Of a stretch of DNA of 44,378 nucleotides, positions 1 to 6,462 are shown in pieces. A program made the position numbers and the translations under genes. Source of the DNA: Candidatus Peregrinibacteria bacterium (lineage in GTDB: Bacteria; Patescibacteriota; Gracilibacteria; UM-FILTER-43-11); assembly GCA_016932495.1 (NCBI GenBank), contig JAFGCR010000007.1:1-44378 (forward strand), in the 5' to 3' direction. The stretch's first letter is position 1, and every line of letters begins with the position of its first letter. Below the pieces are notes generated by a model. That model did no database searches and was not told where the DNA came from. It saw nothing but the letters and a program-made list of their open reading frames with translations.

Positions 1-114
1 CTCAGCATTAACCGCCGGTTCTGTAAAAGAGCATGATTTTCCCATTCAATCAAAATGGGTATTTTATACTCTCATAAAATTGATAATTTGTCAAGGAATT
101 ACTTAAACACAATC
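1..114. other. left edge, no gene seen
   Basis: No convincing coding region. A small hairpin (CCCATT at 41-46 with AATGGG at 54-59) is followed by TATTTTATA and could be the terminator of a gene lying left of the window. This is weak evidence. Confidence 0.3.
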
Positions 115-147
115 CGTATGTCAAAGACTCAGCTCGGGAGGTAGGAT
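115..147. repeat. partial duplicate of the tRNA-Gln 3' end
   Basis: This 33-base stretch matches 281-313 at 29 of 33 positions. The right-hand copy is the 3' acceptor/T-arm edge of the tRNA-Gln gene plus about 18 bases of downstream flank, so part of the tRNA end and its flank is present twice, in direct orientation, about 166 bp apart. The DNA between is GC-rich with no convincing gene. It could be a remnant att-like duplication or a local tandem duplication. No integrase gene is nearby. Confidence 0.6.
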
Positions 148-298
148 ATTCTTACGTGCTCCCCACCTTCGCTGAAGCTTCGGCGGGTGCGCGGTCGAGC
201 TTCGCAATAGTCGCTGACGACCTGACGGTCTACGCTCCTTTGCTCAGGCGAACCCCCCTGCCCTTCTCATCCTACCCCCTCGCATGTCAAAAGCTCTG

Positions 299-370
299 CT
301 CGGGAGGTAGGATTCGAACCCACGAATGGCGGGACCAGAACCCGCTGCCTTACCACTTGGCGACTCCCGA
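299..370 (-). tRNA. tRNA-Gln (anticodon CTG)
   Basis: The minus strand folds as a full cloverleaf. The 7-bp acceptor is TCGGGAG with CTCCCGA, the discriminator is G, the D-stem is GCC/GGC, the anticodon stem is GCGGG/CCCGC around loop TTCTGGT (anticodon CTG, reads CAG), and the T-arm is GTGGG-TTCGAAT-CCTAC. CCA is not encoded. The 3' edge is partly duplicated at 115-147. Confidence 0.95.
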
Positions 371-452
371 ACAGAACCTTTGACTGTGAGTAGCGAGAAA
401 CACGTTTTGAACGCAACAAGACTGATTAGGTCGCAGTGGAGTGAAGACTCCG

Positions 453-482
453 TTGTAAAAATCTGCGTGCAGATTTTTACAA
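453..482 (-). terminator. perfect palindrome downstream of gmk
   Basis: TTGTAAAAATCTGC (453-466) pairs perfectly with 469-482 around a 2-base loop, a 14-bp stem. It lies 27 bases past the gmk stop, so it is a plausible transcript end, but there is no U-tract after it. Similar U-tract-less palindromes occur elsewhere in the window. Confidence 0.5.
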
Positions 483-508
483 AAGGAGAGTGTTTCCCTA
501 TTGGATTA

Positions 509-1081
509 TTAAGCGGATTCATTTTTAATGATTTCCGCCACTTTTTCAACTGTTTTTTTCAGTTCACCCTGCTTGTTTTCCACCAAATAATCACATTCAC
601 GGGCTAAAGCGAATTCCCGATGCATGCTTTCGAGACGTTTTTTCAGTTCATCTTCAGAAATCGCAGCCCGATTGACAATGCGGTCAATAAGCTCCTGCTT
701 ATTCGGCACGGTGATAAAAATCGTGATCAGATTTTTAACGGGTATTTTCGTCCGGATGTTTTCAAATCCCTGGATGTCCACTTCACGCACCACGGTCTCC
801 CCTTTTCCCAGGCTGTCGATTACCGGCTGTCTGATCAGGCCGTAATAATGATCCTGATGGACCACAGCGTATTCCAGAAATTCGCCGTTTTCGATTCCTT
901 TTTCAAAATCCTCTTTGCTGTAAAAATGGTAAATATCCCCGTCTTTTTCCCCTTCGCGCATAGGGCGGGTGGTAGCGGACAGCGGATACGTATACTCCGG
1001 ATGGGCTTTTTTAAGCTCCATCAGCACTGAGCTTTTCCCTGAACCGGAAGGGCCGACGAGGAGAAATAATTTACCGTCCAT
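509..1081 (-). CDS. gmk: guanylate kinase
   Basis: Phosphorylates GMP (and dGMP) to GDP with ATP in the cytoplasm, an essential step of guanine nucleotide synthesis. The P-loop is LVGPSGSGKSS near the N-terminus, followed by the GMP-binding segment SATTRPMREGEKDGDIYHF and the lid-like EYAVVHQDHYYG region. The start is placed at the internal ATG at 1081 because kinases of this family begin just before the P-loop strand. An in-frame upstream ATG at 1111 would add ten residues without family support. The length of 190 residues fits the family. No Shine-Dalgarno site is visible. A short inverted repeat, GATCATC/GATGATC (1103-1118), lies in the putative leader. Very AT-rich DNA separates it from the RNA promoter to the right. 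Confidence 0.95.
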   Translation of the reverse strand: MDGKLFLLVGPSGSGKSSVLMELKKAHPEYTYPLSATTRPMREGEKDGDIYHFYSKEDFEKGIENGEFLEYAVVHQDHYYGLIRQPVIDSLGKGETVVREVDIQGFENIRTKIPVKNLITIFITVPNKQELIDRIVNRAAISEDELKKRLESMHREFALARECDYLVENKQGELKKTVEKVAEIIKNESA

Positions 1082-1211
1082 AAAAATTACAAAATTACAA
1101 ACGATCATCAAGATGATCTATTACAAAATTACAAGATTATTATCAATTCTACAAACTTAATTTTTAATTTTGTAATTTTGAATTTTCTAATTTTTAATAA
1201 ACCCAATGGAA

Positions 1212-1240
1212 TTGACTTTTAGTGAAATTACTGCTATAAT
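1212..1240 (+). promoter_or_regulatory. strong sigma70-type promoter for the 1.25-1.7 kb RNA
   Basis: TTGACT (1212-1217), a 17-bp spacer, then TATAAT (1235-1240) preceded by an extended -10 TGC. This is one of the best promoter matches in the window. It points into a stretch with no plausible protein gene, so the product is probably an RNA. The predicted transcription start is about 1247. Confidence 0.8.
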
Positions 1241-1246
1241 TAATAG

Positions 1247-1712
1247 ATTACAAAAGTTCTTTAAAAATCAATAAAAGTAGAAAGGGGCTAGTCGCCCGAC
1301 AATACAGGTGGTGACTAGCCTCTCCCTACTTTCTACCCTCCATCCATCCGCCTAGAGTGGATGCGGTGAAAGTAGCCTCCTCCGGTTTTATACCGGAGAG
1401 CAGGCCAAAAACAAAAAGAAAAAAACACAAAAACAAAAATTCCCAATCTCTTGATTGGAAACCGTGATCCAGTAGCGGCCTAAAAAAACTGGGAATATAG
1501 AAAGATAGGGAGGCTCCTCCGAGGTAAACTCGGAGTCCGACCACATTCCTATATTGGGCTAAGGTCCTAGTAAGGACTAACGCTCTCTGGAATCGTGTGT
1601 CGTTAGGGCGTCAATGTCACCTCTGCGGTCCGTATAATTTATTGAGACGGCATGTGCAAATACACTGGCGCCCTTTGCTAATGTTCAGAAAACCTTTAAA
1701 AAAGGTTTTCTG
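1247..1712 (+). ncRNA. candidate structured non-coding RNA, family unknown
   Basis: A 600-base gene-free region with a near-consensus promoter in front and a palindrome at the end. Helices I can see: 1277-1284 with 1329-1336, and 1286-1293 with 1313-1320 (one long imperfect arm); 1380-1386 with 1392-1398; 1443-1448 with 1453-1458; 1494-1500 with 1549-1555, enclosing 1517-1523 with 1529-1535; 1564-1568 with 1573-1577; 1578-1582 with 1601-1605; 1605-1610 with 1669-1674. An A-rich linker (1406-1440) splits it into two structured halves. I looked for RNase P, tmRNA, SRP and 6S signatures and found none. An open frame on the minus strand (1326-1544) has no family features and is explained by the hairpins. 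It could be a lineage-specific housekeeping or regulatory RNA. Confidence 0.6.
1686..1712 (+). terminator. 12-bp palindrome ending the RNA region
   Basis: CAGAAAACCTTT (1686-1697) pairs with 1701-1712 around an AAA loop. It closes the structured region as a terminator would, but the following sequence is GCTTTCC rather than a U-tract. Confidence 0.5.
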
Positions 1713-1812
1713 GCTTTCCAAAATAGCGGTTCTCACTCATCGCTGGCTCGCCTGGCTTCGCTCGCTTTGATATTATATTGTTTTTAATCGCATAAAAAAT
1801 CTTTGACCTATT

Positions 1813-1821
1813 TGTTATAAT
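1813..1821 (+). promoter_or_regulatory. extended -10 promoter for the small membrane protein
   Basis: TGTTATAAT, an extended -10 element, lies 25 bases before the start codon at 1846. A TTGACC at 1803-1808 is too close to act as its -35 box. Confidence 0.5.
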
Positions 1822-1845
1822 AGATTCAAATTTAAACCAAACACC

Positions 1846-2067
1846 ATGAAAAAAACCAAACACTTGAACTTCACCCCCGTGGCCATGTTCTTTATTGTGC
1901 TGGGGATCGTGTTTTTTATTCTCGGGCTTTTTATGATCTTTTTCGCCAGCGATAAAGTGATGGCTCCAGGATTTTCTTACCTCATCACCATCGGCGGTGT
2001 GCTGATCATGATCGGCGGGTACACCAACCTGGAGCTGGGATTAATTCGGAAGCACTTACAGAAATAA
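1846..2067 (+). CDS. small two-helix membrane protein, unknown function
   Basis: 73 residues with a short basic N-terminus (MKKTKH), a hydrophobic helix at about residues 11-32 and a second at about 42-60, then a basic tail (RKHLQK). This predicts a hairpin membrane protein with both ends probably in the cytoplasm. I do not recognise a family. It ends immediately before the convergent P-type ATPase gene (stops at 2067 and 2068), so the two genes are packed without spacer. It has its own extended -10 promoter. Confidence 0.75.
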   Translation: MKKTKHLNFTPVAMFFIVLGIVFFILGLFMIFFASDKVMAPGFSYLITIGGVLIMIGGYTNLELGLIRKHLQK

Positions 2068-4662
2068 TCACCATCCCATCCGCCGGCGGAAGAATTTAGC
2101 CACCTCCATATACACCAACGTTGTCATGGCCGCCAGCACGCACACACTCCAATCCAAAATACTGAGGGGAGTTAGTTTAAAGACCGCCTGCGTAACCGGG
2201 TAATACATCACAAACAAGGTAGCACCCACAATAAACAGGACCGCAAAAATAAGGAAACGGTTATTCCGAATGCCGATTGCGAAAACGGACTGGCGGAGCG
2301 ACCGGAAATTATAGGTATCGAAAATCATCATGGCGATGATGGTGGCAAACACCATGGTTCGGGCGTGATCGATATCCGCAGAAGGATTTTGCGTGAGATA
2401 GATAATAAAAGTCACCAGCGCCATAAAGGTGGCCACACTGAACACCATAAACGAATTGGCCCGGTTCATGATGGGTTCGTCTGGCGAACGCGGAGGAATG
2501 GCCATGGTGTTTCCTTGCGCCACATCCATTCCCAAACCGATAGCAGGCATCTCTTCATCGAAAGCATTGATAAAAAGGATCTGGATTGCCAGCAGCGGAA
2601 GGAGGCTGAAATCGAAAAACAAGATGCCTAAGAAAATCAGAATCACCTCAGTAAAATTACGGGAAATGAGATAGGCGGTGAATTTTTCGATGTTCTGATA
2701 AATCCGCCGGCCCTCTTTGACCGCTTCGACAATCGTAGCAAAATGGTCATCCTGCAGGATCATATCGGCCGCGCCTTTCGCCACATCTGTGCCCTTAATA
2801 CCCATAGCGATTCCGATATCGGCGCGTTTTAAGGCCGGTGCATCATTCACACCGTCGCCCGTCATCGCCACAATATGGTTTAGTTTTTTGAGCACACTGA
2901 CAATGCGCAATTTGTGTTCGGAATGCGTGCGCGCGAACACGCGCACTTCTTTAACCGCTTCTAAAAGCTCCCGCTCGCTCATCGTGTCCAGCGTCCTTCC
3001 TGTCAGAGCCTTTACTTCCCCTTTGCCGATCATCCCGATTTGTCGGGCGATGGACAGGGCCGTGTGCTCATTATCGCCCGTAATCATCATCACCTCGATG
3101 CCGGCCAGCCGGCAGGTCTGAATGGCGCCTTTTACTTCCGGGCGAGCTGGATCACGCATGCCGACTAATCCCAAAAACGTCAGACCTTCTTCCACTTTTT
3201 TAGTCGGGATATTTTTACAGCAAACGGTTTTCATCGCCACTCCCAACACCCGTAAAGCGTGATGGGCGAACTGCCTGTTTTTCTCCAAAATCTCTTTTTT
3301 ATTTTTCGCAGTCAGTTTGCGTCGTTTCCCGTTGACCTGCCAATGCGTACAGCAATCCAAAATCTCTTCCGGAGCGCCTTTGGTGGCAATAAAATAGTCA
3401 TCGTCATGATGATGGATGGTGGTCATCATCTTGCGTGCAGGCGTAAACAAAATCTCCTCGACCCGCTTGTAATGGTGTTCCAGTTTCTCCCGCCAGAAAC
3501 CCGCTTTACCGCCCAGTGTCAGCAACGCCACTTCAGTAGGATCGCCCACCGGCTCCCATCGCCGACCCGCCTCTATTAAATCCGCGTTATTGCAAAGTAC
3601 GACGACCCGGAATAAATCCGCCCAATCCGCCTTGTGAGCGATTTTTTTCCCGTTCAGCTGAAAAAATCCTACGGGCTTATAGCCGACTCCTGTCACTTTC
3701 ACCAGCCGGCCATCTACATATAAATGCTGGACGGTCATCTCGTTTTTGGTGATGGTGCCGGTCTTATCGGAACAGATCATTGTGGTGCTACCCAGCGTTT
3801 CCACGGCCATCATGCGCCGGACGATGGCGTTTTTTTTGGCCATTTTATTCATCCCAAAAGACAACGCAAGCGTCATAGTAAGAGGCAGTCCTTCCGGTAC
3901 CGCCGCCACGGCGAGCGCCAGGGCGACGATCAGCATCTCCAAAGCCGACGCACCCCTGAGAATACCCACACCCAAAATAAAAACCGACGCCCCTAATGCG
4001 ATCAGGGCTAAAAATTTGCCCAGCTGGTCCATCCGCTCCTGCAGAGGAGTCGGTTCTTCTTTTTCCTGAATCATGGATGCGATTTTTCCAAGCTCGGTTT
4101 TCATTCCTGTGGCGATGACCCTGGCTTTACAGCGGCCATTCACGATCTGGGTGCCTGCAAAGATCCTGTCACCTTTAACTTTTTCGACCGGAACACTTTC
4201 GCCGGTTAAAGTGGATTCATCGGTTTTTAAACCGACCTCTTCCGCCAACTCCGCATCAGCCGGAATATTGTCGCCGATTTCCAATGCCAGAATATCCCCG
4301 GGCACCACTTCTCTGGCCTCAACGGTCATCAGATGGCCATCCCGGATGACCGTGGTAATGGGTTTGACGATTTTTTTCAGTGCTTCCATGGCACGCTCGG
4401 CTTTATATTCCTGTAAAAATCCCATGATAATCACAAAAGCAATGATAAATACGATGACCCAGAAATTGATCACTTCACCAATTCCATAAGAAATGCCGGC
4501 CGCTACCGCCAGCACCCAAACGATAAAATTGGCGAACTGCCTTAAAAATACACGAAGCCCTGATATGCCCCTCTGTTGGGTCAGCTCATTGAAGCCATAC
4601 TGCTGTAAAGCTCTGGATGCCTGCTCACTGGTGAGCCCAATGGTTTTTTTATGCTGTACCAT
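2068..4662 (-). CDS. P2-type cation-transporting ATPase (Ca2+-ATPase-like)
   Basis: Membrane pump that couples ATP hydrolysis to cation transport. Visible motifs: TGES (153-156, actuator), PEGLP (256-260, M4 ion site), phosphorylation loop CSDKTGT with Asp299, KGAPE (428-432), the MITGDN hinge (526-531) and GDGVNDAP (602-609). PEGLP and overall order fit P2A/P2B calcium pumps. The N-terminal cation-ATPase segment is followed by about ten membrane helices. 864 residues is a normal length. The M5/M6 ion site is unusual: M5 keeps N669 and E672, but M6 reads N699-A-F-D-E-E-M-P-A where SERCA-type pumps have N-L-x-T-D-x-x-P-A, so the metal may not be calcium. A TATAAT lies so close to the start that the mRNA may be leaderless. 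Confidence 0.95.
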   Translation of the reverse strand: MVQHKKTIGLTSEQASRALQQYGFNELTQQRGISGLRVFLRQFANFIVWVLAVAAGISYGIGEVINFWVIVFIIAFVIIMGFLQEYKAERAMEALKKIVKPITTVIRDGHLMTVEAREVVPGDILALEIGDNIPADAELAEEVGLKTDESTLTGESVPVEKVKGDRIFAGTQIVNGRCKARVIATGMKTELGKIASMIQEKEEPTPLQERMDQLGKFLALIALGASVFILGVGILRGASALEMLIVALALAVAAVPEGLPLTMTLALSFGMNKMAKKNAIVRRMMAVETLGSTTMICSDKTGTITKNEMTVQHLYVDGRLVKVTGVGYKPVGFFQLNGKKIAHKADWADLFRVVVLCNNADLIEAGRRWEPVGDPTEVALLTLGGKAGFWREKLEHHYKRVEEILFTPARKMMTTIHHHDDDYFIATKGAPEEILDCCTHWQVNGKRRKLTAKNKKEILEKNRQFAHHALRVLGVAMKTVCCKNIPTKKVEEGLTFLGLVGMRDPARPEVKGAIQTCRLAGIEVMMITGDNEHTALSIARQIGMIGKGEVKALTGRTLDTMSERELLEAVKEVRVFARTHSEHKLRIVSVLKKLNHIVAMTGDGVNDAPALKRADIGIAMGIKGTDVAKGAADMILQDDHFATIVEAVKEGRRIYQNIEKFTAYLISRNFTEVILIFLGILFFDFSLLPLLAIQILFINAFDEEMPAIGLGMDVAQGNTMAIPPRSPDEPIMNRANSFMVFSVATFMALVTFIIYLTQNPSADIDHARTMVFATIIAMMIFDTYNFRSLRQSVFAIGIRNNRFLIFAVLFIVGATLFVMYYPVTQAVFKLTPLSILDWSVCVLAAMTTLVYMEVAKFFRRRMGW

Positions 4663-4670
4663 TGGTTTTT

Positions 4671-4676
4671 ATTATA
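4671..4676 (-). promoter_or_regulatory. -10 box for the P-type ATPase; probable leaderless mRNA
   Basis: Minus-strand TATAAT ends 8 bases before the start codon, which predicts a transcription start at about 4664 and a leader of only 1-3 bases. The -35 position falls inside the 8-bp tandem repeat at 4679-4716 and is a poor match (TTTCAT-like). Confidence 0.5.
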
Positions 4677-4678
4677 AA

Positions 4679-4716
4679 CGAAACGGCGAAACGATGAAAC
4701 GGCGAAACGACGAAAA
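4679..4716. repeat. 8-bp tandem repeat (CGAAACGR)
   Basis: Four to five imperfect units of CGAAACGG/CGAAACGA lie in the divergent spacer between the ATPase gene and the Lys-rich microprotein gene, over the ATPase -35 region. Confidence 0.8.
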
Positions 4717-4787
4717 AATTTTTAACTGGATTTTTTTGAAAAAAAGATGATAATAAAATTAATTTATTCCTTAATTTTTTTTCGCTC

Positions 4788-4949
4788 ATGCCAAAAAAAA
4801 CAAAAAAAACGGCTAAAAAAGTAGCTAAAAAAAGGGTTGCTAAAAAGCCGGCAAAAAAAGTGGCTAAGAAAAAAGTCGCTAAGAAAACAAAAAAAGTAGC
4901 CAAAAGAAAGGTTGCTAAAAAATCGGCAAAAAAGGCCAAAAAGAGATAA
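4788..4949 (+). CDS. Lys/Ala-rich histone-H1-like microprotein
   Basis: 53 residues made almost wholly of KKVAKK, KKTKK and KKSAKK units (about half lysine, most of the rest alanine and valine, no acidic residues), starting MPKKTKKTAKK and ending KKAKKR. This resembles the C-terminal tails of bacterial H1/Hc1-type DNA-binding proteins, so a nucleoid or nucleic-acid role is likely but inferred from composition only. A strong terminator follows at once. The antisense frame over this gene (Leu/Phe/Ala-rich) is a mirror of the lysine codons. Confidence 0.75.
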   Translation: MPKKTKKTAKKVAKKRVAKKPAKKVAKKKVAKKTKKVAKRKVAKKSAKKAKKR

Positions 4950-4973
4950 GACTTTTTAGTCTCTTATTTTTTT
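4948..4973 (+). terminator. intrinsic terminator of the Lys-rich gene
   Basis: AGACT (4949-4953) and AGTCT (4958-4962) form a stem around TTTT, followed a few bases later by seven T (4967-4973). The stem starts inside the stop codon. Confidence 0.7.
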
Positions 4974-4986
4974 AACTCACACTTAT

Positions 4987-5124
4987 ATGTTTGACGACTG
5001 TGAGTGCGGGGAAAACTGCGACATCTGCGAGGAGTGCGGCTTCCCTGAATGTGAGTGTAAATGCAATAAAGATCCCGACGAAGAACTGAGTTATAAAGAA
5101 TGGGACGATGAAACCGAATGGTAA
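4987..5124 (+). CDS. Cys-rich acidic microprotein
   Basis: 45 residues with eight cysteines at positions 5, 7, 11, 14, 17, 22, 24 and 26 in the first half and an acidic, Trp-containing tail (DEELSYKEWDDETEW). Three C-x-C and two adjacent C-x2-C spacings resemble metallothionein-like or small zinc-binding proteins. Metal binding is inferred from composition. It follows the Lys-rich gene by 37 bases but is separated from it by a terminator, and is closed by its own terminator. No clear ribosome site. Confidence 0.65.
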   Translation: MFDDCECGENCDICEECGFPECECKCNKDPDEELSYKEWDDETEW

Positions 5125-5130
5125 AACTAA

Positions 5131-5174
5131 AAAACCGCCCTTCTGACGCTTTATGCGGAATGGGGTGGTTTTTT
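5131..5174 (+). terminator. intrinsic terminator, probably bidirectional
   Basis: AACCGCCC (5133-5140) pairs with GGGTGGTT (5163-5170) with one G-U pair, then a run of T. The A-run on the left side would act as a U-tract for the convergent gene that stops at 5186. Confidence 0.8.
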
Positions 5175-5185
5175 AAAAATATTTT

Positions 5186-5461
5186 TTATGCCCCTGAGGC
5201 AAAACCTCGCGCAGAACTGGTATAACCCAATTGCCTTCTCATCTCTTCAATCAATTCCGCCGCGCGCTGTTCAGGAGTTCGGATGCCATTCAGGCGGTCC
5301 GCTCTTTCTTTCAGCTGGCTAAAGCGATAATTCCCCTGTGAATCAGCAATCCGGACGACCCCTTCGCAAAGGACTGAGGGGATTGTTTTGGAGCTCAGAA
5401 TTTTCTCAACGACTTCCGGATTGTTACAGCAGGGGCAGGTATGTTCTGATTTCGATCTCAT
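5186..5461 (-). CDS. small zinc-knuckle protein, unknown function
   Basis: 91 residues. The N-terminus has HTCPCC plus a further cysteine at about 32, suggesting half of a zinc ribbon. The rest is a charged, helical segment (LKERADRLNGIRTPEQRAAELIEEMRRQLGY). No family recognised. It has a near-consensus promoter (5494-5521) and shares a terminator with the convergent Cys-rich microprotein gene. It is divergent from the DUF378 gene. Confidence 0.75.
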   Translation of the reverse strand: MRSKSEHTCPCCNNPEVVEKILSSKTIPSVLCEGVVRIADSQGNYRFSQLKERADRLNGIRTPEQRAAELIEEMRRQLGYTSSARGFASGA

Positions 5462-5493
5462 AAAAATTCAGTTTATTGATAATAAGGTTTTTA

Positions 5494-5521
5494 ATTATAA
5501 TTATTTTTTAAATTTTGTCAA
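5494..5521 (-). promoter_or_regulatory. promoter of the zinc-knuckle gene
   Basis: On the minus strand TTGACA, a 16-bp spacer, then TATAAT, about 33 bases before the start codon at 5461. Confidence 0.75.
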
Positions 5522-5550
5522 ATTTAAAACACCCATCTTAAGTATTTTTC

Positions 5551-5559
5551 TGTTAAAAT
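5551..5559 (+). promoter_or_regulatory. weak extended -10 for the DUF378 gene
   Basis: TGT-TAAAAT lies 33 bases before the ATG at 5592. No good -35 box is seen. Confidence 0.35.
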
Positions 5560-5591
5560 AAATACCGTTTTAAAAATTAAAAACAAAAATC

Positions 5592-5891
5592 ATGAAACAT
5601 AAACCTTTATGCTGGATCGTCAGCTTGCTCGTCTTTGTCGGCGCCCTGAACTGGGGGCTTGTCGGTATCGGCGGTTTTTTGAACATGGACCTGGACCTGG
5701 TCAATATGTTACTCGGCACCTGGCCCCTGGCAGCCAATATTGTTTACTTACTGGTGGGTATCGCCGCAATCCTCTTTCTGATCGGTTTTTTAAAAAGCCC
5801 GTGCTGCCGTACGTGCGAAAAAAGTGAGGCAACATCCGCACCAGCTGCTCCTGCTGAACCGGAAAATCCTGCAGAAGGCGGCCAGCAATAA
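5592..5891 (+). CDS. DUF378 family membrane protein
   Basis: 99 residues. The segment VGALNWGLVGIGGF ... NMLLG ... NIVYLLVGIAAI matches the DUF378 (YuzA-like) pattern of two membrane helices with the ALNWGLVG motif. Function of the family is not known. After the second helix come CCRTC and an Ala/Pro/Glu-rich tail (SAPAAPAEPENPAEGG) that is longer than usual for the family and probably unstructured. A hairpin terminator follows. Confidence 0.9.
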   Translation: MKHKPLCWIVSLLVFVGALNWGLVGIGGFLNMDLDLVNMLLGTWPLAANIVYLLVGIAAILFLIGFLKSPCCRTCEKSEATSAPAAPAEPENPAEGGQQ

Positions 5892-5907
5892 ATAAGAAAA
5901 TTAATCC

Positions 5908-5939
5908 AAATAACCTTCTCGTGAAGAGGGGGTTATTTT
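5908..5939 (+). terminator. terminator of the DUF378 gene
   Basis: AAATAACC (5908-5915) pairs with GGTTATTT (5931-5938), with an inner CTTC/GAAG stem. Only a short T-run follows. Confidence 0.65.
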
Positions 5940-5955
5940 GACAAACGACTATATA

Positions 5956-5983
5956 TTGACTTTTAATAAAAATATGCTATAAT
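5956..5983 (+). promoter_or_regulatory. promoter of the 149-residue gene
   Basis: TTGACT (5956-5961), a 16-bp spacer, extended TGC and TATAAT (5978-5983). The start codon is at 6013. Confidence 0.8.
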
Positions 5984-6012
5984 ATTTAACCTGCTTTTTA
6001 ATTCCATTCATT

Positions 6013-6462
6013 ATGTCACGACGTTCTGTCAGCCAACTCTCCCCTTTTGATCCGCCTGAAGTCATCTTAAAAAGACGGTATCCGATCATACGCGTCTTTC
6101 GCAATATGATCCGCCAGCTTCAACTGGTGGGCCGTGAAAAACCGGATGCCATCCAGGTGCCTAAAAATACGGAACGGATCGTCCAGCTTCAAAAAAAACT
6201 GAGAAGTTATTACGAACGTTATGATTTAAGAACAGCGCCCCGGGAACAGATGGACACTATCTGCAAAATCCGGGTGCTGGTCGAATTGCTGACACACGGC
6301 CATTGCCGGCCCCGCGATCTGGAACAGGAAATGTGTCCGGCTTATGGAGATGATTTTGACCACGAAGCCTTTGAAAATGCCTGCCTGGTCATCAATGACT
6401 ACTGTTCCACCGGGGGCCAGATGGTCCGGCAGGGTGAAGGTCTGCCACAAGCAGCCAATTAA
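6013..6462 (+). CDS. hypothetical cytoplasmic protein
   Basis: 149 residues, charged, no signal peptide or membrane segment, predicted mainly helical (RPRDLEQEMCPAYGDD, KNTERIVQLQKKLRSYYERYDL). Three cysteines are scattered, with no metal motif. No family recognised. It has its own strong promoter. Its 3' end overlaps the convergent YibE/F gene by 4 bases. Confidence 0.75.
   Translation: MSRRSVSQLSPFDPPEVILKRRYPIIRVFRNMIRQLQLVGREKPDAIQVPKNTERIVQLQKKLRSYYERYDLRTAPREQMDTICKIRVLVELLTHGHCRPRDLEQEMCPAYGDDFDHEAFENACLVINDYCSTGGQMVRQGEGLPQAAN

Noticed and set aside
1326-1544. Minus-strand 72-codon frame in the structured RNA region
   Set aside because: Composition is erratic, it lies across strong hairpins, it has no promoter on that strand, and the opposite strand has a near-consensus promoter.
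1247-1712. RNase P RNA, tmRNA, SRP RNA or 6S RNA
   Set aside because: Their conserved blocks (for example the GAGGAAAGTCC-like block of RNase P, or a tRNA-like end with tag peptide for tmRNA) were not found on either strand.
4649-4939. Minus-strand 96-codon frame rich in Phe, Leu and Ala
   Set aside because: It is the antisense mirror of the AAA/GCT codons of the Lys/Ala-repeat microprotein on the plus strand, which has a good terminator right after its stop.
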